From NCBI RefSeq assembly GCF_900590885.1, contig NZ_UUON01000022.1, positions 283,801 to 347,800 on the forward strand: DNA of 64,000 nt. Reading direction: 5' to 3'. Each line of letters opens with the position of its first letter. Position 1 is the stretch's first letter. Below are positions 33,833 through 43,637 of the stretch, piece after piece. Below the pieces are notes generated by a model that worked only from the letters and a program-made list of their open reading frames with translations, was not told the origin of the DNA and did not search any database. Source of the stretch: Pseudomonas viridiflava (GTDB lineage: Bacteria; Pseudomonadota; Gammaproteobacteria; Pseudomonadales; Pseudomonadaceae). A program made the position numbers and the translations under genes.

Positions 33833-34201
33833 ATGTCCCGCCGCCTGCCCTTGATTTTGCTGCTTATTGCCCTGCCGTTATGGCTGGCTGCCAGTTATGG
33901 CGCGCGTTACGGTTTTATGGAGGATGGCCGCTGGGTTGGCCTGTGTGCCGACGAGGCCAGCCGCTGGGAATGCCAGGTGCGGTCGAACCTGGGGTTGATG
34001 ATTCACTTCAAGGTGTTGGGCTGGGCGGCACTGGTGACGGCGGTGCTGGGGTTTTTTGTGCCGGGCCGTGCAGGCTGGGGTTTGGCAGTGCTGGGGATGG
34101 TGTTCGGGTTGCCGGCGTTGGCGTTGTACAACACTACTTTTGCGGTGTTTGCGGTGGTGATTGCAGGGTTGCGGTTGGTCAGGAAGCCTCGGGTTGCCTG
34201 A
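33833..34201 (+). CDS. Small inner-membrane protein of unknown function
   Basis: The 122-residue protein has about four hydrophobic segments (LILLLIALPLWLAA, MIHFKVLGWAALVTAVLGFFV, GWGLAVLGMVFGLPALALY, FAVFAVVIAGLRLV). A periplasmic loop between the first two contains two cysteines (GLCADEASRWECQV) that could form a disulfide. I do not recognise the family. It stands alone between divergent mlaA-operon and GH17 genes and is followed by a REP doublet. Confidence 0.75.
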   Translation: MSRRLPLILLLIALPLWLAASYGARYGFMEDGRWVGLCADEASRWECQVRSNLGLMIHFKVLGWAALVTAVLGFFVPGRAGWGLAVLGMVFGLPALALYNTTFAVFAVVIAGLRLVRKPRVA

Positions 34202-34210
34202 CAGGGCATC

Positions 34211-34300
34211 ATCGGGGGCAAGCCCCCTCCCACATTTGACTGTATTCACACGTTGAAATGTGTGAACCCGGTCCAGTGTGGGAGGGGGCTTGCCCCCGAT
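34211..34300. repeat. REP doublet, outward-tail orientation
   Basis: Outward-facing pair with the conserved spacer TTTGACTGTATTCACA ... AAATGTGTGAACCC, nearly identical to 29172-29264. It lies between the small membrane protein gene and the convergent GH17 gene. Confidence 0.9.
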
Positions 34301-34307
34301 GGCGGTG

Positions 34308-35861
34308 TTAAGCCTTACGCGCCCGCAAGCAACGCCACAAGGCTGCAACCATCAACAGACTTACTACCGCCCAACCCCACGCCTGTTGATTCAACAGACC
34401 TTCGCGGTACAGCTGCGGCGCAATACCCGCACCGATGATAAACGCCAGCAGCGCGATTTCCCGACGCGGTCCGGTCACCGGCCGCACCAGGTACACCAAC
34501 GCCGGCAACACCAGCGCCGCACTCGGGAAGCTGCGGTAGCGCGGGTCAAATACCAACGACAGCATCATCACCGCGCCGGCAAACCCGGCGATTGCCACCA
34601 GCCAGCCGGCCCGCTGTTCCAGCCAGTTAAAGGCCCGCTCGCGCCAGCCGTCCCGGGCGCTCAGTGCCAGGGCGGCGTGAGCCAGTACCAGCAGGTTCAG
34701 CGCCATCAGCAACCCGGCCCATACCCATTCATCATTGAAGCGTGCGGTCACGCGGGTCAGTTCGGCCCAGGTGCCGATGGAGCCGGCCGCCACCGCGCCC
34801 AGCAATGGCAACGCCAGCGCGGCGCGGCTTGTGCGAACGCGGCCACCGAGCACCAGCGTACCCAGCAGGATCAGCCCGCCCACACCCAGCCAGAGCGGCC
34901 AGTACGGCACGTTGGTCACCGGGCCGGCGAGGATGCCCTTGTCCTGACGGTCCGCATCAAACAAGCCCCAATACCCGCCGACCGCACCTTCACTGGCGCG
35001 TTTCCACGGCTGGTCAAAGGCTTCGATCAGGTTGTAACGCCAGCCATTGGCCTCGGCCATCGCCACAAAACCACGCATGAACTTGGCTTCGTTGACCCGG
35101 CTCGGCACCGCGGTTTCGCGCTGGCGACCTTCGCTGGGCCAGCCGGTCTCACCGATCAGGATGTCCTTGGGCGCGAATTTGTCGCCGAAGGTCTGACGCA
35201 CATCGCCCACATGCTTGAGGGCCTGGTCGATGCCGGATGGGTCATCTTCCCAGTAGGGCAGCAAGTGGATGGTCAGGAAATCCACCGCCGGCGCGATTTC
35301 CGGGTGTTGCAGCCAGAATTCCCAGACGTCGGCGTAAGTGACCGGCTGCTTGATCTGGCTTTTGACTTTGTGGATCAGCTTCACCAGCTGCGCGGCCGTG
35401 ACTTCCTTGCGCAGCAGGGCTTCGTTGCCGACGATCACCGAGGTCACCACCTGCGGGTTGGCGTTGGCCGCCGCGATCAACTCGTCGATTTCTTTTTCAG
35501 TGGCCACCGGGTCACTGCTGACCCAGGCGCCGGCCATCAGCTTCAAACCATGTTTGCGCGCCATCTCCGGCAGGGCTTCGAGGCCGGTCATGGAGTAGGT
35601 GCGAATGCATTCAAAGCGGGTGGCCAGCAGCGCCAGGTCGGCGTCCATGCGCTCGGGGCGCAACTTGAACGGCTGGTCGAAGGGCGATTGGTCTTTGTCG
35701 AACGGGGTGTAGGAGGCGCATTGCAGCTTGTGGCTGGCGCTGGCGACGTCCGGCAGTACGACCGGGCGGCCGAGGCCATACCAGTAGGCGACCAGGGCCA
35801 GCAGGCCGAGGATCACGGCGAAGAAATAGGGCAGGGCAGGGAAGCGGGCATTCGCGGGCAT
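34308..35861 (-). CDS. Membrane-bound glycoside hydrolase family 17-like beta-glucan enzyme
   Basis: The 517-residue protein has one N-terminal membrane anchor (PALPYFFAVILGLLALVAYW), a GH17-like TIM barrel with acid/base Glu in VIVGNEALLRKE and nucleophile Glu in IGETGWPSEG, and a C-terminal half with about seven to eight membrane helices. This architecture is found in Pseudomonas proteins called beta-1,6-glucan synthase or NdvC-like transglycosylases, which act on periplasmic cyclic glucans. The start at 35861 (MPANARF) is one of several possible; the open frame reaches 35945. Confidence 0.82.
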   Translation of the reverse strand: MPANARFPALPYFFAVILGLLALVAYWYGLGRPVVLPDVASASHKLQCASYTPFDKDQSPFDQPFKLRPERMDADLALLATRFECIRTYSMTGLEALPEMARKHGLKLMAGAWVSSDPVATEKEIDELIAAANANPQVVTSVIVGNEALLRKEVTAAQLVKLIHKVKSQIKQPVTYADVWEFWLQHPEIAPAVDFLTIHLLPYWEDDPSGIDQALKHVGDVRQTFGDKFAPKDILIGETGWPSEGRQRETAVPSRVNEAKFMRGFVAMAEANGWRYNLIEAFDQPWKRASEGAVGGYWGLFDADRQDKGILAGPVTNVPYWPLWLGVGGLILLGTLVLGGRVRTSRAALALPLLGAVAAGSIGTWAELTRVTARFNDEWVWAGLLMALNLLVLAHAALALSARDGWRERAFNWLEQRAGWLVAIAGFAGAVMMLSLVFDPRYRSFPSAALVLPALVYLVRPVTGPRREIALLAFIIGAGIAPQLYREGLLNQQAWGWAVVSLLMVAALWRCLRARKA

Positions 35862-36193
35862 GGTCGGCTTATCTGGGGGAGCAAAGGCGCGCATCTTACC
35901 CGGATTTGCCGCGTCCCAGTGGGGCTGCATAATTTTGACATGCAAAGTTCGGGCGGGATTTTGACGTCAAGCCCTACAAAACGTCCTGCTGGCTATGTGA
36001 TGTCGTTTCTTGCTTGTATGAGGTCGCTGACAGAGCAGGTCGAAGGCCCGCGCAGGTTGATGATCGAAGTGTCAGCACTCCACTGATGTCGCCGCCACCG
36101 GATCGATGCGCGTGAAGGGGGCGCGGTGCACCACATAACAACAGGTTGACGTCGCTCGGCATCCGCCGGGCGCAGCACTTTCGGGGAAGTACG

Positions 36194-37045
36194 ATGAAGA
36201 TGCGACGACTCTTGGGCGCAGCTGCCACTCTGGTAGTTGCGATGAGCTCCACACTGGCCAGCGCCGACAGCAAAACCCTGAGCATCGGCTATGTGGACGG
36301 TTGGTCCGACAGCGTTGCCACCACTCACGTGGCGGCAGAAGTGATCAAACAGAAGCTCGGTTATGACGTGAAACTGCAAGCGGTCGCCACCGGGATCATG
36401 TGGCAGGGCGTGGCCACCGGCAAGCTCGATGCCATGCTCTCCGCCTGGCTGCCCGTGACCCACGGTGAGTACTGGGCCAAAAACAAGGACAAGGTGGTCG
36501 ACTACGGCCCCAACTTCAAGGACGCGAAGATCGGCCTGATCGTGCCGGAGTACGTCAAGGCCAAGTCCATCGAAGACCTGAAGACCGACACCACCTTCAA
36601 GAACAAGATCGTCGGTATCGACGCCGGTTCGGGCGTGATGCTCAAGACCGACGAAGCCATCAAGCAATACGGCCTCGATTACAAGCTGCAAGCCAGCTCG
36701 GGCGCCGCGATGATCGCCGAACTGACCCGTGCCGAAGACAAGCAGGAATCCATTGCGGTCACCGGTTGGGTGCCACACTGGATGTTCGCCAAGTGGAAAC
36801 TGCGTTTCCTCGACGATCCAAAAGGGATTTATGGCGCTGCTGAAACCGTCAACAGCATCGGCAGCAAGGGCCTGGAGAAGAAAGCGCCGGAAGTCGTGGC
36901 CTTCCTGAAGAAATTCCAGTGGGCCTCCAAGGATGAGATCGGCGAAGTCATGCTGGCCATCCAGGAGGGCGCCAAGCCTGACGCGGCGGCCAAGGATTGG
37001 GTGGCCAAGCACCCTGAGCGTGTAGCGGAGTGGACCGCTAAGTAA
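36194..37045 (+). CDS. Glycine betaine/choline-type ABC substrate-binding protein (OpuAC family)
   Basis: The 283-residue product has a signal peptide (MKMRRLLGAAATLVVAMSS...SA-DSK) and an OpuAC domain: LSIGYVDGWSDSVATTHVAAEVI, GIMWQGVATGKLDAMLSAWLP, IGLIVPEYV, GIDAGSGVML and VAVTGWVPHWMFAKWKL-like aromatic box residues. It should bind quaternary amines such as betaine, carnitine or choline. Permease and ATPase genes are not adjacent, so it is an orphan receptor. Start 36194 is preceded by GGGGAAG. A single REP palindrome follows. Confidence 0.9.
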   Translation: MKMRRLLGAAATLVVAMSSTLASADSKTLSIGYVDGWSDSVATTHVAAEVIKQKLGYDVKLQAVATGIMWQGVATGKLDAMLSAWLPVTHGEYWAKNKDKVVDYGPNFKDAKIGLIVPEYVKAKSIEDLKTDTTFKNKIVGIDAGSGVMLKTDEAIKQYGLDYKLQASSGAAMIAELTRAEDKQESIAVTGWVPHWMFAKWKLRFLDDPKGIYGAAETVNSIGSKGLEKKAPEVVAFLKKFQWASKDEIGEVMLAIQEGAKPDAAAKDWVAKHPERVAEWTAK

Positions 37046-37063
37046 CATCCCCTGATATAACCC

Positions 37064-37091
37064 TGTGGGAGGGGGCAAGCCCCCTCCCACA
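37064..37091. repeat. Single REP palindrome
   Basis: Perfect palindrome TGTGGGAGGGGGC - AA - GCCCCCTCCCACA without tails, 18 bp after the OpuAC-type gene, probably acting as its 3'-end hairpin. Confidence 0.9.
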
Positions 37092-37165
37092 TTTATTTCA
37101 CTCTCCGCAAATCCTCCTGCGCCTTCACAATCCCTCGCTACACTCGATCTAAGACTAAGGTCGTC

Positions 37166-37181
37166 TGGAACCTCTCCTGCA
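37166..37181 (+). promoter_or_regulatory. Weak sigma-54-like element upstream of the DUF485/actP pair
   Basis: TGGAACCTCTCCTGCA has the GG and GC dinucleotides of a -24/-12 promoter at the correct spacing, but mismatches at other positions. It lies 60 bp before the DUF485 gene. The match is suggestive only. Confidence 0.25.
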
Positions 37182-37240
37182 GCCGAATACAGTGGATACG
37201 TTCCAAAATAATAAAAAGCTGTGCTGCGAGGATAAAAACA

Positions 37241-37552
37241 ATGAACGACAGCATTTACCTCTCGATTCAAAACAGCCCGCGTTTCAAGGAGCTGGTGAGA
37301 AAAAGGGAACGATTCGCCTGGATTCTCTCGGCAATCATGCTAGGGCTTTACTCCGCTTTCATCCTGTTGATCGCCTACGGGCCACAAGTGCTGGGGGCCA
37401 AGATCAGCCCCGGTTCGTCGATTACCTGGGGCATTCCCCTGGGCGTCGGGCTGATTGTGTCGGCCTTTATCCTGACCGGCATCTACGTGCGCCGGGCCAA
37501 TGGCGAGTTTGACGACCTGAACAATGCGATTCTCAAGGAGGCTGCGCAATGA
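37241..37552 (+). CDS. yjcH: DUF485 membrane protein (YjcH-like), acetate-permease partner
   Basis: The 103-residue protein has a short N-terminal amphipathic part ([14 protein letters not shown]) and two hydrophobic helices, the DUF485 pattern. It is encoded immediately before actP with a four-base ATGA overlap, the arrangement known from E. coli yjcH-actP. It probably assists or regulates the acetate symporter. ATG 37241 has GCGAGGA upstream. Confidence 0.93.
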   Translation: MNDSIYLSIQNSPRFKELVRKRERFAWILSAIMLGLYSAFILLIAYGPQVLGAKISPGSSITWGIPLGVGLIVSAFILTGIYVRRANGEFDDLNNAILKEAAQ

Positions 37553-39207
37553 TCCGGCGTCTACTGGCTATATTCGGCGTTTCGCTGTTTGCTCCGGCTG
37601 TTTGGGCGGCGGACGCATTGACCGGTGCTGTGCAAAAACAACCGCTGAACATCTCGGCCATCGTGATGTTCGTTGCGTTTGTGGGGGCTACGTTGTGCAT
37701 CACTTACTGGGCGTCCAAGCGTAACAAGTCTGCAGCCGACTACTATGCGGCTGGCGGCAAGATCACTGGGTTCCAGAACGGCCTGGCGATTGCTGGCGAC
37801 TACATGTCGGCAGCGTCCTTCCTGGGCATTTCCGCACTGGTTTACACCTCTGGCTACGACGGCCTGATCTACTCGATCGGCTTCCTGGTGGGCTGGCCGA
37901 TCATTCTGTTCCTGATCGCCGAGCGCTTGCGTAACCTGGGCAAGTACACCTTTGCCGACGTGGCGTCGTACCGCCTCGGGCAAACCCAGATCCGCACCCT
38001 TTCGGCGTGTGGTTCGCTGGTAGTAGTGGCGTTCTACTTGATCGCGCAGATGGTGGGCGCGGGCAAGCTGATCCAACTGCTGTTCGGCCTGGACTACCAC
38101 GTTGCGGTGATCCTGGTGGGCATCCTGATGTGCATGTACGTGCTGTTCGGCGGCATGCTGGCGACTACCTGGGTGCAGATCATCAAGGCAGTGCTGCTGC
38201 TGTCCGGTGCCTCGTTCATGGCGCTGATGGTGATGAAGCACGTCAACTTCGACTTCAACATGCTGTTCTCCGAGGCGATCAAGGTTCACCCCAAAGGTGA
38301 AGCGATCATGAGCCCTGGCGGCCTGGTGAAAGACCCGATCTCGGCATTCTCCCTTGGCCTGGCACTGATGTTCGGTACTGCTGGCCTGCCGCACATCCTG
38401 ATGCGCTTCTTCACCGTAAGCGACGCCAAGGAAGCGCGTAAGAGCGTGCTGTATGCCACCGGCTTCATCGGCTACTTCTATATCCTGACCTTCATCATCG
38501 GCTTCGGCGCGATCCTGCTGGTCAGCACCAATCCGGCGTTCAAGGATGCTGCAGGCGCTTTGTTGGGTGGTAACAACATGGCGGCGGTGCACCTGGCCGA
38601 CGCGGTGGGTGGCAGTATCTTCCTGGGCTTCATCTCGGCCGTGGCCTTCGCCACCATCCTTGCGGTGGTTGCAGGTTTGACTCTGGCCGGCGCTTCGGCG
38701 GTGTCCCATGACCTGTACGCCAGCGTGATCAAGAAAGGCAAGACCAACGACAAGGATGAGATTCGCGTGTCGAAGATCACCACCGTGGCCTTGGGTGTGT
38801 TGGCGATCGGCCTGGGTATTCTGTTCGAAAGCCAGAACATCGCGTTCATGGTCGGCCTGGCGTTCTCGATTGCAGCCAGCTGTAACTTCCCGGTGTTGCT
38901 GCTTTCCATGTACTGGAAAAACCTCACCACCCGTGGCGCCATGATCGGCGGCTGGCTGGGCTTGATCAGTGCCGTGGGCTTGATGGTGCTGGGCCCGACC
39001 ATCTGGGTCTCGATCCTGCATCATGAGAAAGCGATCTTCCCGTACGAGTACCCGGCGCTGTTCTCGATGATCATTGCGTTCGTGGGTATCTGGTTCTTCT
39101 CCATCACCGACAAGTCGGCGGCGGCAGAGAAAGAGCGTGCGCTGTACTTCCCGCAGTTTGTGCGTTCGCAGACTGGCCTGGGGGCGAGTGGGGCGGTAAA
39201 CCACTAA
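37549..39207 (+). CDS. actP: Cation/acetate symporter ActP
   Basis: ActP imports acetate and other short monocarboxylates with a cation. The 552-residue protein has a cleavable-looking N-terminal segment and 13 or so membrane helices of the sodium:solute symporter family, with motifs [34 protein letters not shown] and the [15 protein letters not shown] segment. It overlaps the DUF485 gene by four bases. A strong terminator follows. Control by acetate-responsive two-component regulation is known in pseudomonads but no site was confirmed here. Confidence 0.96.
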   Translation: MIRRLLAIFGVSLFAPAVWAADALTGAVQKQPLNISAIVMFVAFVGATLCITYWASKRNKSAADYYAAGGKITGFQNGLAIAGDYMSAASFLGISALVYTSGYDGLIYSIGFLVGWPIILFLIAERLRNLGKYTFADVASYRLGQTQIRTLSACGSLVVVAFYLIAQMVGAGKLIQLLFGLDYHVAVILVGILMCMYVLFGGMLATTWVQIIKAVLLLSGASFMALMVMKHVNFDFNMLFSEAIKVHPKGEAIMSPGGLVKDPISAFSLGLALMFGTAGLPHILMRFFTVSDAKEARKSVLYATGFIGYFYILTFIIGFGAILLVSTNPAFKDAAGALLGGNNMAAVHLADAVGGSIFLGFISAVAFATILAVVAGLTLAGASAVSHDLYASVIKKGKTNDKDEIRVSKITTVALGVLAIGLGILFESQNIAFMVGLAFSIAASCNFPVLLLSMYWKNLTTRGAMIGGWLGLISAVGLMVLGPTIWVSILHHEKAIFPYEYPALFSMIIAFVGIWFFSITDKSAAAEKERALYFPQFVRSQTGLGASGAVNH

Positions 39208-39225
39208 GGGTGTAGCTGGACAGGG

Positions 39226-39260
39226 AAATGCCCCGGTCGAAAGGCCGGGGCATTTTTTTA
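39226..39260 (+). terminator. Terminator after actP
   Basis: ATGCCCCGG and GGCCGGGGCAT-type arms around TCGAAA followed by a run of seven T. It begins about 20 bp after the actP stop. Confidence 0.92.
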
Positions 39261-39292
39261 TGCCTGGGGGTCTGTGTTGGCCGGGCTGGCCT

Positions 39293-39382
39293 CATCGGGG
39301 GCAAGCCCCCTCCCACATTTGACTGTGTTCACAAGTTGAAATGTGTAAACCCAATCCAGTGTGGGAGGAGGCTTGCGCCCGA
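39293..39382. repeat. REP doublet, outward-tail orientation
   Basis: Same arrangement and nearly the same spacer as 29172-29264 and 34211-34300 (TTTGACTGTGTTCACA ... AAATGTGTAAACCC). The right copy has decayed (GGAGGAGGCTTGCGCCC). It lies between the actP and gltA terminators. Confidence 0.88.
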
Positions 39383-39403
39383 TAGCGGTAGGCCAGGCCC
39401 CAC

Positions 39404-39435
39404 AAACAAAAACGGCCTCCACTAAGGGAGGCCGT
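39404..39435 (-). terminator. Terminator after gltA
   Basis: On the minus strand, ACGGCCTCC-type arms around a six-base loop are followed by a U-rich tract (AAAC AAAAA on the plus strand at 39404-39411). It lies about 25 bp past the gltA stop. Confidence 0.88.
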
Positions 39436-39459
39436 TCTCAATACAACTAAGCCAAGTGC

Positions 39460-40749
39460 TTACTTGCGATCTTCCAGCTTGGTAATGTCACGCGACTCGT
39501 AGCCGGTGTACAACTGGCGCGGGCGGCCAATCTTGTACGGGCTGGAGAGCATTTCTTTCCAGTGGGAGATCCAGCCCACGGTCCGCGCCAGGGCGAAGAT
39601 CACGGTGAACATGCTGGTTGGAATGCCGATCGCCTTGAGGATGATCCCCGAGTAGAAGTCGACGTTCGGGTACAGCGAGCGTTCGATGAAGTACGGGTCG
39701 GTCAGGGCGATCTCTTCCAGGCGCATGGCCAGTTCGAGTTGCGGATCGTTCTTGATGCCCAGTTCCTTCAACACTTCGTCGCAGGTCTTCTTCATCACGG
39801 TGGCGCGCGGGTCGCGGTTCTTGTAGACCCGGTGACCGAAGCCCATCAACTTGAACGGGTCGTTCTTGTCCTTGGCCTTGGCGATGAACGTGTCGATGTT
39901 GGACACATCGCCGATTTCATCGAGCATGGTCAATACGGCTTCGTTCGCACCGCCGTGGGCAGGGCCCCACAGTGCGGCGATACCGGCGGCGATACAGGCA
40001 AACGGGTTGGCGCCCGAAGAGCCTGCCAGGCGTACGGTAGAGGTCGAGGCGTTCTGTTCGTGGTCGGCGTGGAGGATGAAGATCTTGTCCATCGCAGCGG
40101 CCAGCACCGGGCTGATCGGTTTGATCTCGCACGGGGTGTTGAACATCATGTGCAGGAAGTTTTCCGCGTACGTCAGGTCGTTGCGCGGGTACATCATGGG
40201 TTGGCCCATGGAGTACTTGTAAACCATCGCGGCCAGGGTCGGCATCTTGGCAACCAGGCGGATCGCGGAGATTTCGCGATGCTGCGGGTTATTGATGTCC
40301 AGGGAGTCGTGATAGAAGGCCGACAGGGCGCCGACCACGCCGCACATGACGGCCATCGGGTGGGCGTCGCGACGGAAGCCGTTGAAGAAGGTCTTCAACT
40401 GCTCGTGAACCATGGTGTGGTTCTTTACGGTGCTGACGAACTGGGCCTTTTGCTCGGCTGTTGGCAGTTCGCCATTTAGCAGCAGGTAGCAGGTTTCCAG
40501 ATAGTCCGACTGTTCGGCGAGTTGCTCGATCGGGTAGCCGCGGTGCAGCAGAATGCCATTGTCACCATCGATATAGGTGATCTTCGACTCGCAAGAGGCG
40601 GTCGACATGAAGCCTGGGTCGAATGTGAAACGGCCCGTGGCCGTCAGGCCCCGTACGTCGATAACATCGGGACCAACGGTGCCGGTTAAAATGGGCAGCT
40701 CGACGGGGGCTGCGCCCTCGATGATCAACTGCGCTTTTTTGTCAGCCAT
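39460..40749 (-). CDS. gltA: Citrate synthase
   Basis: GltA condenses acetyl-CoA and oxaloacetate, the entry step of the TCA cycle. The 429-residue product is of the NADH-sensitive hexameric type of Gram-negative bacteria. Active-site segments are visible: [24 protein letters not shown] with the catalytic His, [14 protein letters not shown] with a second His, and the C-terminal RPRQLYTG. It is divergent from sdhC across a 364-bp gap that contains promoters for both. Confidence 0.98.
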   Translation of the reverse strand: MADKKAQLIIEGAAPVELPILTGTVGPDVIDVRGLTATGRFTFDPGFMSTASCESKITYIDGDNGILLHRGYPIEQLAEQSDYLETCYLLLNGELPTAEQKAQFVSTVKNHTMVHEQLKTFFNGFRRDAHPMAVMCGVVGALSAFYHDSLDINNPQHREISAIRLVAKMPTLAAMVYKYSMGQPMMYPRNDLTYAENFLHMMFNTPCEIKPISPVLAAAMDKIFILHADHEQNASTSTVRLAGSSGANPFACIAAGIAALWGPAHGGANEAVLTMLDEIGDVSNIDTFIAKAKDKNDPFKLMGFGHRVYKNRDPRATVMKKTCDEVLKELGIKNDPQLELAMRLEEIALTDPYFIERSLYPNVDFYSGIILKAIGIPTSMFTVIFALARTVGWISHWKEMLSSPYKIGRPRQLYTGYESRDITKLEDRK

Positions 40750-40807
40750 GTGGCCTCCTATTTATGCTTCAAATCATCAGACAGACCCCCCACGCAGGGC
40801 CCGCACC

Positions 40808-40835
40808 ACTATATTGATATAAATCCAGATGTCAA
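40808..40835 (-). promoter_or_regulatory. Probable sigma-70 promoter of gltA
   Basis: On the minus strand TTGACA (40835-40830) and TATAGT (40813-40808) are separated by 16 bp. The -10 ends about 58 bp before the gltA start codon. Confidence 0.7.
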
Positions 40836-40949
40836 TTTGCCTAAAGTCTTGCGCCAGAAGGCTTTAACCGGACTTTTTCCTCGAAATTGACTGCCATTTA
40901 CGCCTTTTATCCCGCCAGCGCAATCAGCTATTAGGGTGAGGAGCGCGCG

Positions 40950-40978
40950 TTGTCATTAGTAACCTAACTGTCTATACT
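40950..40978 (+). promoter_or_regulatory. Probable sigma-70 promoter of the sdh-suc operon
   Basis: TTGTCA (40950-40955) and TATACT (40973-40978) with a 17-bp spacer match the sigma-70 consensus well. The transcript would carry a leader of about 115 bases before sdhC. Confidence 0.7.
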
Positions 40979-41113
40979 CGGCCACCGACCGCCAAGGGCT
41001 TTTGGGCTTGCTTTCATTGGGGGTCGCACTCCCTGGGTGGTGCTTACCTGACCAGTGCACTCCCCAACAACTTTGCCCTGATTGTTAGGGGCTCTTCAGT
41101 GTGAAAAAAAGCC

Positions 41114-41488
41114 GTGAATAGCCAACGACCTGTAAACCTAGACCTAAGGACCATCAAACTCCCCATCACCGGCGTTACGTCGTTCCTGCACCGTGTTTCC
41201 GGCATCATCCTGTTCCTGGGCTTGGGCATCATGCTTTATGCATTGAGCAAATCCCTGGGTTCCGAGGAAGGATACGCCGAGGTGAAGGCATGCTTGACCA
41301 GCCCGCTGGCCAAGTTCGTAGCATGGGGCCTCCTGTCTTCTCTTCTGTATCACCTGGTAGCCGGTGTGCGCCACTTGATCATGGACATGGGCATCGGTGA
41401 GACGCTGGAAGGCGGCCGCCTGGGCTCGAAAATTATCATCGCCATTTCCGTGGTGCTGATCGTTCTGGCAGGAGTTTGGATATGGTAA
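41114..41488 (+). CDS. sdhC: Succinate dehydrogenase cytochrome b556 subunit SdhC
   Basis: SdhC is a membrane anchor of complex II, binding heme b and ubiquinone with SdhD. The 124-residue product has the family signature RPVNLDLRTIKLP, the helix-I segment TSFLHRVSGIILF, three membrane helices and the heme-ligand histidine in LLYHLVAGVRHLIMD. The in-frame start is GTG at 41114, which has no ribosome-binding site. A GTG at 41101 has AGGGG about 9 bp upstream but is one base out of frame because of a seven-A tract; with six A it would read MKKAVNSQRPVN, the N-terminus I remember for Pseudomonas SdhC. The stop overlaps sdhD. Confidence 0.9.
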   Translation: MNSQRPVNLDLRTIKLPITGVTSFLHRVSGIILFLGLGIMLYALSKSLGSEEGYAEVKACLTSPLAKFVAWGLLSSLLYHLVAGVRHLIMDMGIGETLEGGRLGSKIIIAISVVLIVLAGVWIW

Positions 41489-41850
41489 CCAGCGTTACGA
41501 ACCTTTCGCGTTCGGGCCTCTATGACTGGATGGCACAACGTGTGTCTGCGGTCGTTCTCGCGGCTTATTTCATTTTCCTGATCGGATACCTCGTCGCAAA
41601 CCCGGGCATCGGCTATGAGCAATGGCACGGCCTGTTTTCCCACAATGCGATGCGAATCTTCAGTCTGCTGGCCCTTGTAGCCCTGGGCGCACACGCCTGG
41701 GTCGGCATGTGGACCATCGCGACCGACTACCTCACGCCGATGGCGCTGGGCAAGTCCGCGACAGCAGTACGTTTTCTCTTCCAGGCAGTCTGCGGCATTG
41801 CGATGTTCGCTTACTTCGTCTGGGGTGTGCAGATTCTTTGGGGTATCTGA
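41482..41850 (+). CDS. sdhD: Succinate dehydrogenase membrane anchor subunit SdhD
   Basis: The 122-residue second membrane anchor of complex II has three hydrophobic helices and the quinone-site and heme-proximal segment YDWMAQRVSAVVLAAYF, plus HAWVGMWTIATDYL with the conserved His and the Asp-Tyr pair. ATG 41482 follows CAGGAG and overlaps the sdhC end by seven bases. sdhA follows three bases after its stop. Confidence 0.95.
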   Translation: MVTSVTNLSRSGLYDWMAQRVSAVVLAAYFIFLIGYLVANPGIGYEQWHGLFSHNAMRIFSLLALVALGAHAWVGMWTIATDYLTPMALGKSATAVRFLFQAVCGIAMFAYFVWGVQILWGI

Positions 41851-41853
41851 TTC

Positions 41854-43626
41854 ATGGCTAACATTCCAACTATTTCATTCGACGCCATCATTATTGGTGG
41901 CGGCGGTGCTGGCATGCGCGCCGCGCTGCAGCTGGCCCAGGGTGGTCACAAGACTGCCGTGATCACCAAGGTGTTCCCGACGCGGTCCCACACCGTATCG
42001 GCCCAGGGTGGCATCACCTGCGCCATCGCTTCCGCCGACCCGAACGATGACTGGCGCTGGCACATGTACGATACCGTCAAGGGTTCCGACTACATCGGTG
42101 ACCAGGACGCTATCGAATACATGTGTCAGGAAGGCCCGGCTGCGGTGTTCGAGCTGGACCACATGGGTCTGCCGTTCTCCCGTACCGAGCAAGGCCGTAT
42201 CTACCAGCGCCCATTCGGCGGCCAGTCGAAGGATTACGGTAAAGGTGGCCAGGCTGCCCGTACCTGCGCCGCGTCCGACCGTACCGGTCACGCGCTGCTG
42301 CACACCCTTTATCAGGGCAACCTGAAAGCCGGTACCACGTTCCTGAACGAGTACTACGCTGTTGATCTGGTCAAGAACTCGCAAGGCGAATTCGTCGGCG
42401 TGATCGCCATCTGCATCGAAACCGGCGAAACCACCTACATCCGCGCCAAGGCTACCGTTCTGGCCACCGGCGGTGCAGGTCGTATCTACGCATCGACCAC
42501 CAACGCCCTGATCAACACCGGTGACGGCGTTGGCATGGCCTTGCGTGCCGGCGTGCCGGTGCAAGACATCGAAATGTGGCAGTTCCACCCGACTGGCATC
42601 GCCGGTGCCGGTGTACTGGTTACCGAAGGTTGCCGTGGTGAAGGTGGATACCTGATCAACAAGCACGGCGAGCGTTTCATGGAGCGTTATGCTCCGAACG
42701 CGAAAGACCTGGCGGGTCGTGACGTCGTTGCGCGCTCGATGGTTAAAGAAATCATCGCCGGCAACGGCTGTGGCCCGAACGGCGACCACGTACTGCTCAA
42801 ACTCGATCACCTCGGTGAAGAAGTCCTGCACAGCCGCCTGCCAGGCATCTGCGAGCTGTCCAAGACCTTTGCTCACGTTGATCCGGTGGTTGCTCCGGTT
42901 CCGGTTGTTCCAACTTGCCACTATATGATGGGCGGCGTGCCGACCAACATTCACGGCCAGGCGATCACCCAGAACGCTGAAGGCGTGGACGAAATCATCC
43001 ACGGTCTGTTCGCAGTAGGCGAAGTGGCCTGCGTATCGGTTCACGGTGCCAACCGTCTGGGCGGCAACTCGCTGCTCGACCTGGTGGTATTCGGCCGTGC
43101 TGCCGGCCTGCACCTGGAAAAAGCGCTGACCGACGGCATCGAATACGATGACGCCACCGACGCCAACATCGAAGCTGCCCTGGCGCGCCTGAACGCTCTG
43201 AACGAGCGTACAGATGGCGAAGACGTGGCAACCCTGCGTCGCGAGCTGCAAAGCTGCATGCAGAACTACTTCGGTGTGTTCCGTACCGGCGAATACATGC
43301 AGAAAGGTATTGCCCAGCTGGCCGACCTGCGCACGCGCATCGCCAACGTCAAGATCAACGATAAGTCGCAAGCGTTCAACACTGCGCGTATCGAAGCCCT
43401 TGAGCTGCAAAACCTGCTGGAAGTGGCTGAAGCGACTGCGATCGCCGCCGAGGTTCGTAAGGAATCCCGTGGTGCTCACGCTCGTGAAGACTTTGAAGAT
43501 CGCGACGACGAAAACTGGTTGTGCCACACCCTGTACTTCCCGGGTGACAAGCGCGTAACCAAGCGTGCCGTGAACTTCTCGCCGAAGACGGTTCCGACGT
43601 TTGAACCGAAGATTCGGACTTACTAA
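41854..43626 (+). CDS. sdhA: Succinate dehydrogenase flavoprotein subunit SdhA
   Basis: SdhA oxidises succinate to fumarate with covalent FAD. The 590-residue protein begins with the dinucleotide-binding motif [19 protein letters not shown], followed by [11 protein letters not shown] carrying the histidine that binds FAD covalently, and active-site segments [31 protein letters not shown] and [22 protein letters not shown]. The start ATG 41854 follows sdhD closely, and sdhB begins after 11 bp. Confidence 0.98.
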   Translation: MANIPTISFDAIIIGGGGAGMRAALQLAQGGHKTAVITKVFPTRSHTVSAQGGITCAIASADPNDDWRWHMYDTVKGSDYIGDQDAIEYMCQEGPAAVFELDHMGLPFSRTEQGRIYQRPFGGQSKDYGKGGQAARTCAASDRTGHALLHTLYQGNLKAGTTFLNEYYAVDLVKNSQGEFVGVIAICIETGETTYIRAKATVLATGGAGRIYASTTNALINTGDGVGMALRAGVPVQDIEMWQFHPTGIAGAGVLVTEGCRGEGGYLINKHGERFMERYAPNAKDLAGRDVVARSMVKEIIAGNGCGPNGDHVLLKLDHLGEEVLHSRLPGICELSKTFAHVDPVVAPVPVVPTCHYMMGGVPTNIHGQAITQNAEGVDEIIHGLFAVGEVACVSVHGANRLGGNSLLDLVVFGRAAGLHLEKALTDGIEYDDATDANIEAALARLNALNERTDGEDVATLRRELQSCMQNYFGVFRTGEYMQKGIAQLADLRTRIANVKINDKSQAFNTARIEALELQNLLEVAEATAIAAEVRKESRGAHAREDFEDRDDENWLCHTLYFPGDKRVTKRAVNFSPKTVPTFEPKIRTY

Positions 43627-43637
43627 GGGTGGCTGCC

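Noticed and set aside
41875..43527. Long open frame on the minus strand opposite sdhA
   Set aside because: It mirrors the codon pattern of sdhA, has no family motifs and no ribosome-binding site; a typical antisense shadow in a GC-rich gene.
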